Shown in pieces: positions 1 to 7,351 of a stretch of DNA of 36,575 nt. Each line of letters opens with the position of its first letter. The first letter of the stretch is position 1. The notes under the pieces were generated by a model. That model did no database searches, was not told the origin of the DNA, and saw nothing but the letters and a program-made list of their open reading frames with translations. Source of the DNA: Candidatus Sumerlaeia bacterium (lineage in GTDB: Bacteria; Sumerlaeota; Sumerlaeia; JADFCW01); NCBI GenBank assembly GCA_026415575.1, contig JAOAGV010000037.1, positions 1 to 36,575 on the forward strand, read 5' to 3'. The position numbers and the translations under genes are program-made.

Positions 1-19
1 AGATGTGTATAAGAGACAG
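1..19. other. Nextera transposase mosaic-end adapter remnant
   Basis: The first 19 bases read AGATGTGTATAAGAGACAG, which is exactly the Nextera/Tn5 mosaic end used in library preparation. This is untrimmed adapter and not genomic sequence. The contig end is therefore a read-end artefact, and the bases next to it should be treated with care. Confidence 0.97.
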
Positions 20-110
20 GGCTATATGGAGTTCACCGCGGGCTACATCTCGGACAGCCTGGACGATCGTCGCGACCTGACGAACGCCGCCGCGCCGACC
101 ACCGGCGTGT
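20..110. other. Contig-end segment downstream of rng, no supported gene
   Basis: This stretch lies between the adapter and the rng stop codon. The plus-strand reading has a protein-like composition (it begins GYMEFTAGYISDSLDDRRD). It has no stop before it runs deep into rng on the opposite strand, so it cannot be a normal convergent gene. It could be a short chimeric join or simply the 3' flank of rng. I do not call a gene here. Confidence 0.4.
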
Positions 111-1775
111 TTATTCGACCGGCTCGGCCTCGGCAGCTGCGATTTCTGCCGTCTCGTTCTGCGATTCCGGCGACGGGGCTGCCGGCGCAGGCGGTGGGGG
201 CGGTTCGCTGGGCCGCGGGCGGCGCCGTCGCCCGGCCACACGCGGAATCTCGCGGATTTGATATTGTTCGGGCAAAAACGTCTCGCTGCTTTGCAGAACG
301 ATTTGGATTCGATAGCGCGACCGCCAGCGATTCAGCACGTCGGCGTGCTCGGTCTCGATATACGATTTTTCGTCGGGGTGGACGGTAATCTCGAACGACG
401 GGCGCGGCGTGGTAGTCAAGCGGCTGACCAGGTCGCGCCGGATGTTGCGCCACACCTGCTCGCGCGTAAGGATTTCGCCCGACCCTCCGCAGACGGGGCA
501 GTCGGTAAAGAAATATCCCTTCAAACTATGGCGCACCCGCTTGCGGGTCATTTCGACGAGGCCGAACTCGCTGATGTTCAGCACAGTGGTTTTCGCTTTG
601 TCTTGGCGGACCAGCCGTTTGAATTCATTGATTAAGTTTTTCTGATACTGCTTGTTCTCCATATCAATGAAATCAATGACGATAAGGCCGCCGATGTCGC
701 GCAGACGCAACTGCTGGGCCACCGTTCGCGCCGCCTCGAGATTGGTGCGATAGACGGTTTTCTCCTGATCGTGTCCGCCCGTGTATTTGCCCGTATTCAC
801 ATCAATGGCGGTCATGGCTTCCATTTCGTCGAAGATCAAGTAACCGCCGCTTTTGAGCCAGACCTTCCGCCGCAGCGCCTTTTGAATCTGTTTCTCCACC
901 TCAAACTGATCGAAGATGTTTCGCAGGGGGTCCGAATGAAGCAGGACGCGATCGGCGATGGAGGGGATCATTTGCTGAACCCAGCGGCGCACCTGCCGAT
1001 ACTCGCGGCGGGAATCCACCCAGATTTCATCGGCGTTCGAGGCCACCACGTCGCGAACCACGCGGTAGAGGATGTCGTGGTCATTGTAGATCAACGACGG
1101 GGCTTTGGCCGTGCGATACTTCTGACGGATGGACTGCCAGGCGCGGTCGAGGTATCCGACGTCGCTCTTGATCTCGTCGGCGCTGCGTTCGAGGCCCGCC
1201 GTGCGGACAATGTAGGCCTTGTCGGGAGCGAGGATTTCGCGCAGGATTTTCCGCAGCCGCCGGCGTTCACGCGCGTCTTCGATCTTCCGCGACACGCCGC
1301 CTTCCTGGTCGGCAAAGGGCAACAGCACCAGATAGCGGCCCGGCAGCGAAATATGCGTCGAGACGCGCGGGCCTTTCTGGCCGATCCCTTCTTTGGTCAC
1401 CTGAACCAGAAGCGGTTCGCCGGGCTTGAGGGCTGTGGCCGGATCGAAGTGCCGGCGGCCGGTGTCCGCCCCGTGCGGCTTGGTTGCTTTCTCCGCGGCG
1501 GAACTGTCCGCGCGGCGGCGTCCGTCGCCCCGTGAGAACTCAACCGTTTCCTTCTGGATGTCGTCAAAGTGCAGAAACGCGTTCCGCTCAAGCCCGATAT
1601 CTACAAACGCCGCACGAATGCCCGGTTTGATGTCGCAGACGACGGCCTTGTATATGTTGCCGAGGATTGCGCGCTCGTCCGTCGGCTCGATCAGCAACTG
1701 GACGAGGTTTCCATCTTCGAGAACCGCAACGAGAATTTCCTTCTTCTCGACATTAACCAGATACTGCAGCTTCAT
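111..1775 (-). CDS. rng: Ribonuclease G/E family endoribonuclease
   Basis: This is an Rne/Rng-type endoribonuclease of 554 residues, which processes rRNA precursors and decays mRNA in the cytoplasm. An S1-like RNA-binding region lies at about residues 35-145, opening with the family signature KPGIRAAFVDIGLERNAFLH. A low-complexity charged insert of about 35 residues interrupts it near residues 80-115. The DNase I-like catalytic region carries the two metal-binding aspartates, in AIDVNTG (D325) and VIDFIDM (D368). The CPVCGGSG zinc-link motif follows (C426, C429). The last 40 residues are an Arg-, Pro- and Ala-rich tail. The length fits RNase G better than full-length RNase E, since the long degradosome scaffold is absent. 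The ATG start gives the usual short N-terminus. It lies downstream of the two pcm genes on the same strand. Confidence 0.95.
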   Translation of the reverse strand: MKLQYLVNVEKKEILVAVLEDGNLVQLLIEPTDERAILGNIYKAVVCDIKPGIRAAFVDIGLERNAFLHFDDIQKETVEFSRGDGRRRADSSAAEKATKPHGADTGRRHFDPATALKPGEPLLVQVTKEGIGQKGPRVSTHISLPGRYLVLLPFADQEGGVSRKIEDARERRRLRKILREILAPDKAYIVRTAGLERSADEIKSDVGYLDRAWQSIRQKYRTAKAPSLIYNDHDILYRVVRDVVASNADEIWVDSRREYRQVRRWVQQMIPSIADRVLLHSDPLRNIFDQFEVEKQIQKALRRKVWLKSGGYLIFDEMEAMTAIDVNTGKYTGGHDQEKTVYRTNLEAARTVAQQLRLRDIGGLIVIDFIDMENKQYQKNLINEFKRLVRQDKAKTTVLNISEFGLVEMTRKRVRHSLKGYFFTDCPVCGGSGEILTREQVWRNIRRDLVSRLTTTPRPSFEITVHPDEKSYIETEHADVLNRWRSRYRIQIVLQSSETFLPEQYQIREIPRVAGRRRRPRPSEPPPPPAPAAPSPESQNETAEIAAAEAEPVE

Positions 1776-1885
1776 TCGGAAACCTGTGGGAACAGGATGG
1801 GGTTAAAACGCTCGCTTCCACCTTCTCAGCCGCCCTACTTGCAGAATCACTAGGGAAAACTTTTACCGGAGCGGAGGGCGGAGAA

Positions 1886-2587
1886 TCAAGGGGGAAATTC
1901 CGCCCGACCGGTCATCGGCACAAAACGGACGGGGATAACCCGGCGCTGGTCCAGCCCGTCGCTCCGCTTTTCGATGACATACAAATCCTGTTCGTATCGG
2001 CCCAACGGCAGCACAAGGCGTTTTCCCACCTTCAATTGATCAGTCAGCGCGTTGGGAATGTGATCCGGCGCCGCCGTCAGAATAATGCCGTCGAACGGGG
2101 CTTCTTCGGGAAGACCGCCGTAGCCGTCGCCTTCGAACACATGCACGTTGCGATAGCCCAGCCGCTCCAGCGTGTCCTGCGCACGGCGTGCCAGTTCCCG
2201 GACAATCTCGATGGTAAATACTTCGCAGCCCATTTCGGCCAAAATCGCCGTTTGGTAGCCGGAGCCGGTGCCAATCTCCAGCACTCTGTCGCCCGCTCCG
2301 ACTCCGAGCAATTCCGACATCAGGGCGACGATATACGGTTGGGAGATGGTCTGGTCGTAGCCGATGGGCAGGGGAGCGTCGGCATAGGCTTCGTCGCGCG
2401 CATACTCGGGAACAAAATAATGGCGCGGCACCGCGCGCATGGCGTTGAGCACCGCCGGCGACTGCACGCCGCGGCGGGCAATTTGACGGTCCACCATCTC
2501 GTGCCGCTGCCGCTCAAACTCCCGCTCGCGGTCCATTGCGGCGACATCCGGCGACCCGTTCGATTGCCAGCGGCGGAAAAATCTCAC
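1886..2587 (-). CDS. pcm: Protein-L-isoaspartate O-methyltransferase (cytosolic copy)
   Basis: The 233-residue protein transfers a methyl group from SAM to L-isoaspartyl residues in aged proteins, which starts their repair. PCMT family signatures are plain: RAVPRHYFVPEYARDEAYAD, then PLPIGYDQTISQPYIVALM, then the SAM-binding motif I LEIGTGSGYQTAILA, and a C-terminal VIPVRFVPMTG. No signal peptide is visible, so it should be cytosolic. The start is GTG and overlaps the TGA of the upstream lipoprotein PCMT by 4 bases (GTGA), which indicates translational coupling. An N-terminal extension of about 30 charged residues precedes the PCMT fold. The neighbouring PCMT is a diverged paralogue. Confidence 0.95.
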   Translation of the reverse strand: MRFFRRWQSNGSPDVAAMDREREFERQRHEMVDRQIARRGVQSPAVLNAMRAVPRHYFVPEYARDEAYADAPLPIGYDQTISQPYIVALMSELLGVGAGDRVLEIGTGSGYQTAILAEMGCEVFTIEIVRELARRAQDTLERLGYRNVHVFEGDGYGGLPEEAPFDGIILTAAPDHIPNALTDQLKVGKRLVLPLGRYEQDLYVIEKRSDGLDQRRVIPVRFVPMTGRAEFPP

Positions 2588-3501
2588 TCTTTGCCCACTT
2601 TCTGAATCTCGCCGGTCATCGGGACAAAACGAACCGGGATCACCACTTCGCGCACCAAGCCATTGCCGGCTTTTCTCGGCCGCTGGCCGTCCGGCGCGGT
2701 CTTGGTCAGCACCACCAGCTCCTGATGATATTGCGGGCCGATCGGCAGGACCATCCGTCCGCCGACTTTGAGTTGCTCTTCGAGCGGTTGGGGAATGCGT
2801 TCCGGCGCGGCCGTTACAATGATGCTGTCGAACGGTGCTTTTTCGGGCCAGCCCCGATAGCCGTCGCCCGCGCGCACAAACACATTCTCATAGCCAAGCC
2901 GCCGCAAGTCTTTTTCGGCCCGCTTGGCCAGCGGCTCGACTATTTCAATCGTATAGACCTCGTTGACCAGCAGGGCGAGAACGGCTGCCTGATAGCCGGA
3001 CCCCGTCCCGATCTCCAGCACGCGGTCGTCGGGTTTCGGTTTCAGCAGTTCCGTCATCAAGGCCACAATGTAGGGCTGCGAAATGGTTTGCCCATAACCA
3101 ATCTCCAACGGTTCGTCGGCGTAGCTAAACCGGCGGTAGGCAGCCGGCACGAATTCGTGGCGCGGCACCCACCGCATGGCTTCCAGCACCCGCGGGTCGC
3201 GCACCGGCGGCCGGCCGTCATAGGGGGTTTTCGGACCGATCGTGCGCTCGACCATTTCGTAGCGAGCGGTCCGAAATGCCGGCTCGGCCAGCGCTTTTTG
3301 CGAGGCTTTCGGCACGCGGAGATTGAGCCCCGTGGTCGGCCCGTCCGCCTGCACCGTTGGCGACGAGGCGGTGGTGTCCGACGGCACACTGAGCGCGGTC
3401 GCCGTGCCCGATTCGGCCGCCCGCGGCGCAGAAATGTCACCTTGCCGGCACGCAAGGCATCCCGCCAGCGTCAGAGCTGCCATCCATAATCCGAGGCGCA
3501 T
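2584..3501 (-). CDS. Protein-L-isoaspartate O-methyltransferase, predicted lipoprotein
   Basis: This second PCMT has about 305 residues and is preceded by a lipoprotein signal. Starting at the ATG, the sequence MRLGLWMAALTLAGC has a lipobox LAGC ending at Cys15, followed by a disordered Ser/Thr/Ala-rich linker of about 60 residues. The PCMT core then shows RWVPRHEFVPAAYRRFSYAD, LEIGYGQTISQPYIVALM, motif I LEIGTGSGYQAAVLA and VIPVRFVPMTG. A GTG one codon upstream is an alternative start, with GGAGGG placed well for either. An extracytoplasmic SAM enzyme is puzzling because SAM is cytosolic. Either the protein acts before export, or it is anchored facing the cytosol, or the family member does something else. 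It shares a 4-base overlap with the downstream pcm. Confidence 0.88.
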   Translation of the reverse strand: MRLGLWMAALTLAGCLACRQGDISAPRAAESGTATALSVPSDTTASSPTVQADGPTTGLNLRVPKASQKALAEPAFRTARYEMVERTIGPKTPYDGRPPVRDPRVLEAMRWVPRHEFVPAAYRRFSYADEPLEIGYGQTISQPYIVALMTELLKPKPDDRVLEIGTGSGYQAAVLALLVNEVYTIEIVEPLAKRAEKDLRRLGYENVFVRAGDGYRGWPEKAPFDSIIVTAAPERIPQPLEEQLKVGGRMVLPIGPQYHQELVVLTKTAPDGQRPRKAGNGLVREVVIPVRFVPMTGEIQKVGKE

Positions 3502-3577
3502 CACAGCCTTACCCTCCGTGCTTGATATTCCACAATTTCCCCCAGGGATGTCCAGAAAAATATGAACCTTTTGCCAG

Positions 3578-3677
3578 CGTGGCCTTTGGCCAAAACTGAA
3601 GAGGTTAGAGGCAAGAGGTTAGAGCGTAGAAAATATTTTTGCAAATTGGCTGGATGTTTAGACCGATAAGTCCAAAG
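3578..3677 (+). repeat. 100-base conserved upstream element, copy 1
   Basis: This is one of three copies that align over 100 bases without gaps (the others are at 22032-22131 and 31162-31261, both on the minus strand). By hand count, 67 columns are identical in all three. It opens with a hairpin (TGGCC-TTT-GGCCA here). It continues through GAGGTTAGAGGCAAGAGGTTAG and a conserved TGCAAAT(T/C)GGCTG(G/C)ATG block. It ends 14 bases before the ATG of the lipoprotein at 3692. Every copy has the same orientation relative to the gene it precedes. Confidence 0.85.
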
Positions 3678-3691
3678 GCAGGGAGATAAAC

Positions 3692-4195
3692 ATGAACCTA
3701 TACTCTTTGCGAATCGCCGCCCTCGCGCTTGCGGCTGCACTCCTGCTTCCGTCGGCCGCCTGCCGGCGCCGTTCCACCGCCGAACGGGAGATGATGAACC
3801 GGCTGGCCGGCACATGGACATGGAAGCAGCCGAAAACCGGTCGGGCCGCCGTGATTGAACTCACCCTGACCGCGCGCGGCACCTATGAACAAAAAGACTA
3901 TCTCGAAATCGGCGGCATCCGCAAACTCCTTTGGATTCGCGCCAATCCCGTGGACTCGGTGCCCGAACCCGACACGCCCGAAGAGATCGCCAAACTGAAG
4001 CGCGAGCGCTATGAACCGTCCGTCGTCACCGGCCGCTACAAGCTGGCCCTCGACCGCACGCCCCCCGTCATCATTTTCGAGAGCGACAAGGTGACGTCCA
4101 TGGACAAAACCGTCGGCCGCACGCAAAAAGAACACCCCTTTACACTGGAATCCGACAACCGCCTGACCCTTGGCGGACGCACCTATCAACGATAG
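3692..4195 (+). CDS. Small predicted lipoprotein of unknown function
   Basis: The protein has 167 residues. Its N-terminus, MNLYSLRIAALALAAALLLPSAAC, is a lipoprotein signal with Cys24 as the lipidation site, followed directly by an Arg-rich stretch. The mature part begins with RLAGTWTWKQ, the kind of opening seen in lipocalin-like or 'LAGTW' beta-barrel domains, and goes on with alternating beta-prone strands and a final LTLGGRTYQR. I cannot assign a family with confidence. A ribosome binding site GGGAG lies about 8 bases before the ATG. Copy 1 of the 100-base element ends 14 bases upstream, so any promoter or leader function of that element would act on this gene. The methyltransferase gene follows after 33 bases. 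Confidence 0.8.
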   Translation: MNLYSLRIAALALAAALLLPSAACRRRSTAEREMMNRLAGTWTWKQPKTGRAAVIELTLTARGTYEQKDYLEIGGIRKLLWIRANPVDSVPEPDTPEEIAKLKRERYEPSVVTGRYKLALDRTPPVIIFESDKVTSMDKTVGRTQKEHPFTLESDNRLTLGGRTYQR

Positions 4196-4228
4196 CCGGA
4201 CGTCCCGCCGTCGCGCCGGCCTTCGGCA

Positions 4229-5254
4229 ATGGTAAAGCTGCACATTCGAGAATCTGCACTGGCGCGGGCGGTCGAATTTGCCCGTCGGCAGCGCGCCGGC
4301 GGCCGCCCCGTCCATCTGGCCGAGAACTACCACACCGGCAGCGGCCATGCCGACCATTTCCTCCGCAACGTTCTGCCGCGTCTGCTGCACTGCGGCCCGC
4401 TGGCCGGATGCCGGCTGCTGGACGTCGGCACGGGCATGGGATTTTTGGCCGCAATGCTGGCGGCCACCGAAGTGCGGCACGTCATCGCCACAGACAGCGA
4501 CTGGACGGCCGCCACGCCGCGGTCGGCCTTCTTGGTCGAACCATTGCAGAACATCTCCAAGCAGATGGACTTGAGCGGCGTGGTTTCGTTCCGCTCCGGC
4601 CGCCCCGAATACAACCCCGACCGGTTGGTCTTTGTGCAGGCCGACGGCGCGCGGTTGCCCTTTTGCGACGGCGCGTTCGACATAGTCTTCTCGCACGGCT
4701 GCCTCGAACATGTCGCCGACCTTGACCGACTGTTTGCGGAAATGTTTCGGGTGTTGAGGCCCGGCGGGCTGCTCTATGCGGAAAGCGAAAAATTCTGGGC
4801 ATCGCGCGACGGCTCGCACCTCTACGACATCTTCCCCGCCCCGTGGGCCCACCTTCTGGCCGACGCCGAAACCCTCTGGCAAATCTATGCGGCCGACCAC
4901 GGCGGAAAAGACATCCTCTGGCAAGGCCGGGCGGTGGACCGCGAGTTCTTTGTCGGAATGTTGACGACGGGGTTGAACCGGCGCGGCGTCGGGCCCGTCA
5001 AAAAAATCCTCGCCCGAAGCGGCTTCGATCTGGTCTTCTGGCAGCAACACATTCGACAGGAAGACCGGCAACTGCTGGCACAGCTGGGAGTGCGCCGCGC
5101 ACTGGCCGGCTGGCCGATTGAAGAGCTGCTCACGGCCCATGTGGCGTTTGGCGTGCGGAAACAGGCGGGGCGATGGAAAGGCCGGTTGCGGCTGTGGTGT
5201 CCGTGGTGGTTGCGTCGTGCCGCTCCCGAATGGCTCAAACGTCTTCTGCGCTAA
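4229..5254 (+). CDS. Class I SAM-dependent methyltransferase
   Basis: The 341-residue protein has a Methyltransf_11-type Rossmann fold at about residues 60-190. Motif I is LLDVGTGMGFLAAML. An acidic residue ends strand 2 (VIATDSD), and the post-motif block is FDIVFSHGCLEHVADLDRLF followed by MFRVLRPGGLLYAES. The substrate cannot be read from the sequence. Similar proteins modify small molecules, sugars or lipids. The C-terminal 120 residues are Arg-rich and lack a clear domain. There is no signal peptide. The gene follows the small lipoprotein by 33 bases on the same strand with no strong ribosome binding site, and it converges on the membrane protein gene across a C-rich, repeat-filled gap. 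Confidence 0.85.
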   Translation: MVKLHIRESALARAVEFARRQRAGGRPVHLAENYHTGSGHADHFLRNVLPRLLHCGPLAGCRLLDVGTGMGFLAAMLAATEVRHVIATDSDWTAATPRSAFLVEPLQNISKQMDLSGVVSFRSGRPEYNPDRLVFVQADGARLPFCDGAFDIVFSHGCLEHVADLDRLFAEMFRVLRPGGLLYAESEKFWASRDGSHLYDIFPAPWAHLLADAETLWQIYAADHGGKDILWQGRAVDREFFVGMLTTGLNRRGVGPVKKILARSGFDLVFWQQHIRQEDRQLLAQLGVRRALAGWPIEELLTAHVAFGVRKQAGRWKGRLRLWCPWWLRRAAPEWLKRLLR

Positions 5255-5305
5255 CCCACCTCCCCCCCTCCCTCCTCCCTCATCCCCCATCCCCCCATCC
5301 CTGAT
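5255..5305. other. C-rich polypyrimidine tract with G-quadruplex potential on the minus strand
   Basis: Directly after the methyltransferase stop, the plus strand is almost pure C and T with seven or more runs of three or more C. The minus strand therefore has many closely spaced G-tracts, the pattern needed for an intramolecular G-quadruplex. The tract sits between two convergent genes and leads into the TTCATCA heptamer array. Confidence 0.7.
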
Positions 5306-5311
5306 CCTTCA

Positions 5312-5367
5312 TTCATCGTTCATCATTCATCATTCATCATTCATCCTTCATCCTTCATCATTCATAA
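5312..5367. repeat. Tandem heptamer array (TTCATCA), eight units
   Basis: Eight consecutive 7-base units follow the pattern TTCATCN, with the last unit varying to TTCATAA. The array overlaps the last two codons and the stop (TGA, 5358-5360) of the membrane protein gene on the minus strand. The repeat has thus reached or formed the gene end. Heptamer arrays of this kind resemble the short tandem repeats known in cyanobacteria and other repeat-rich genomes. Confidence 0.9.
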
Positions 5368-7280
5368 ATCACATACCGATCATCGCTCTGAACGATTCTC
5401 ATCGCAAGAACCTGTTGAATGTAATAATGAATTCTATCAAACGTGGCCGACTGATACTGCGACCGGTCCACTACCAGCCATTTGGCATCCAGACGGAACC
5501 AACCTGCCCGTAGCGTCTGCAATTCTGGAACGGAGTTAATTCCCGCCTGCAAGCGTTTCATGTTCGTGAACCACCGTAAAAAAGGATTGGTCGCGGCATA
5601 CTCGAGAATATCCTCCGGCCGCCGAGAGACATACGGATTCACCATCGGCTGGTTGTGCACGGTTTGAGCATAGAGATTGAGATATTGATTATACACCATT
5701 GGGTACATCAATACCGTCGCGGGCGGTTGACTGCGCAGCCACTCCAGAGCGGGCGAAGCGGGAATGCGGCCCATGGGTTGGGGCAGATCGAGCCGCTCTG
5801 CCACCAGCAAGGCCGCACAAACTGCGAGCGCTCCTGTTGCTTTGCGTCGGGCCGCCGGCCCTTGCATACCCGCCAGCCAATCGGCCGCTTGCAGCCCGAC
5901 AAAGACCGCCATACACAGCCATGCGATAAACGCAAATCGCAGAAACACACGAATGGCCTGCAGGACAGCCACAAACTCGAAAATCATTGCCGGAAGAATG
6001 ATATGTTCGGCGGGATTAATCTTCCAGTGGACAATGCCGCCGAATTTGAGAACCGGGCCCAGCGAAAGAGCCAGAAAGACTGCGGCAATTGCCAGCCACT
6101 CGCCCCCCCGTCGTCCGCGGCGCGCCCAATACCATGCCGCCAGTGCGAACACTGCCCACGCCACATAGCCCGGAAATACGTCTGACGGGCCGGTGGTCCG
6201 CACGCCGTAAAGATAGGCGTCCGGCCAGTCGGGTCGCGCAAACAGCCGCGCAGCCCATTCACCCGGCATCAGGTAGCCGGCCAGATCTGCACCAAAGACT
6301 GCTTTCGCCACCAGCGGCGTGTCGCGCAGCCACGGCTGCTCCTGCATGGCGCGATACATGGGTATCACCACCGGCATCATGGCCAGTGCCGCCGCCCCGG
6401 CGCCCTGTGTAAGCCGCCGCACCAGACGCTGCATGGCGTCGCTTTCGCGCGAGGCCAGAAGCACCGCACACATGCCTGCAAACAAGGCGGCAAACAAAAA
6501 GGCATGAAAGACCAAATTGAACTGTCCGCCAATCAGGTAAATTGCCAACGCCACAGGCACCGCCCGCCGCACGGTTTTGTCGTGGCGGCGCACGGCGGGC
6601 GCGCGCGTTTGCCAGATTCTGGCCACAATCAGCAATGCCACCAGAATGGCCAGCTCCACTGCATGATGCCATTCGGCCAGCATGTTGAGCAGGCAGACGG
6701 CCGCCAACGCAATCGCCGCCGCAGGACGCGCCGTGGCCAACCATCGGCGGCCCGCCAGCAAAGCCAGCGGAATCCAGAACAGCGTGAACACATTCAGCTG
6801 GCTGGCCACGCGAAGATGGAGCGGAACAGTGCCGAAAACAAGCCCCGCCGCGATTGCCGCCGGCCGGCAACCGGTCATGTCCAGCACCAGCCAGCAGGCC
6901 GCCCAACCGGTCAGCGCCAAAATCACCCAAATCAGGATGTTGTATGAGGTTTCGAGCGAGAAAACCGAAAGCAACGGCAGGGCGACAAGGCAGTTTTGCA
7001 ACGAGAGTGTGGGGAAGACAAAAGCCGGCTTGCCCGGCCGGCACAACCAATCGCAGAAAGCCGGATTCTGATGCAACTCCAACAGGGCTTTTTTCACCCA
7101 CCAGAAATTCCAAAGAAAAATCGAAATGTCTGTGTTGGGCGCACCGTCTTGGGTCAATGTAATCAGGCCGTCGCCCAGCCGCCAAACCAGCGGCCATGTC
7201 TGAAGTGCGGCCAAGGCGAGGAAAAACACAAAAGCCGCAAAAAGGAACAAGCGCTGCCGGGCTAACAGAGTAGTCTGCAT
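5358..7280 (-). CDS. Polytopic membrane protein, GT-C-like glycosyltransferase candidate
   Basis: From the ATG at 7280 this is a 640-residue protein with roughly 11-13 hydrophobic segments, starting with LFLFAAFVFFLALAALQTW. The first extracytoplasmic loop carries LITLTQDGAPNTDISIFLWNFWW, with acidic residues in the position expected for a GT-C catalytic site. The motif VPLHLRVASQLNVFTLFWIPLAL resembles a pattern seen in bacterial membrane proteins annotated as mannosyltransferase-like. A soluble C-terminal domain of about 170 residues follows. The function is inferred from topology and not proven. The reading frame also extends upstream to a TTG at 7334 through Ser-Asp repeats encoded by the nonamer array. 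I prefer the ATG because the upstream part is pure repeat. Neither start has a good ribosome binding site. Confidence 0.75.
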   Translation of the reverse strand: MQTTLLARQRLFLFAAFVFFLALAALQTWPLVWRLGDGLITLTQDGAPNTDISIFLWNFWWVKKALLELHQNPAFCDWLCRPGKPAFVFPTLSLQNCLVALPLLSVFSLETSYNILIWVILALTGWAACWLVLDMTGCRPAAIAAGLVFGTVPLHLRVASQLNVFTLFWIPLALLAGRRWLATARPAAAIALAAVCLLNMLAEWHHAVELAILVALLIVARIWQTRAPAVRRHDKTVRRAVPVALAIYLIGGQFNLVFHAFLFAALFAGMCAVLLASRESDAMQRLVRRLTQGAGAAALAMMPVVIPMYRAMQEQPWLRDTPLVAKAVFGADLAGYLMPGEWAARLFARPDWPDAYLYGVRTTGPSDVFPGYVAWAVFALAAWYWARRGRRGGEWLAIAAVFLALSLGPVLKFGGIVHWKINPAEHIILPAMIFEFVAVLQAIRVFLRFAFIAWLCMAVFVGLQAADWLAGMQGPAARRKATGALAVCAALLVAERLDLPQPMGRIPASPALEWLRSQPPATVLMYPMVYNQYLNLYAQTVHNQPMVNPYVSRRPEDILEYAATNPFLRWFTNMKRLQAGINSVPELQTLRAGWFRLDAKWLVVDRSQYQSATFDRIHYYIQQVLAMRIVQSDDRYVIYE

Positions 7281-7290
7281 GGAAGATGAG

Positions 7291-7344
7291 TCGGATAAGT
7301 CAGACGAGTCGGACACCCCGGAAACGTCGGACAAATCGGACTTT
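7291..7344. repeat. Nonamer array TCNGACNNN, locus 1 (six units)
   Basis: Six 9-base units follow each other without gaps: TCGGATAAG, TCAGACGAG, TCGGACACC, CCGGAAACG, TCGGACAAA, TCGGACTTT. The array fills the space between the ATG of the membrane protein (7280) and the stop of the upstream DUF1080 gene (7352). Read on the minus strand in frame with the membrane protein it would encode Ser-Asp-X, the same phase used at the two intragenic loci (20080-20133 and 27254-27370). Confidence 0.88.
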
Positions 7345-7351
7345 TAGCACT

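Noticed and set aside
3698-5290. Long minus-strand frame of 530 codons opposite the lipoprotein and methyltransferase genes
   Set aside because: It runs antisense across two well-supported plus-strand genes with family motifs and ribosome binding sites. Its composition is that of a GC-rich shadow frame.
7281-7334. N-terminal Ser-Asp extension of the membrane protein
   Set aside because: The TTG start at 7334 has no ribosome site and the extension is only the nonamer array. The ATG at 7280 begins the normal hydrophobic N-terminus.
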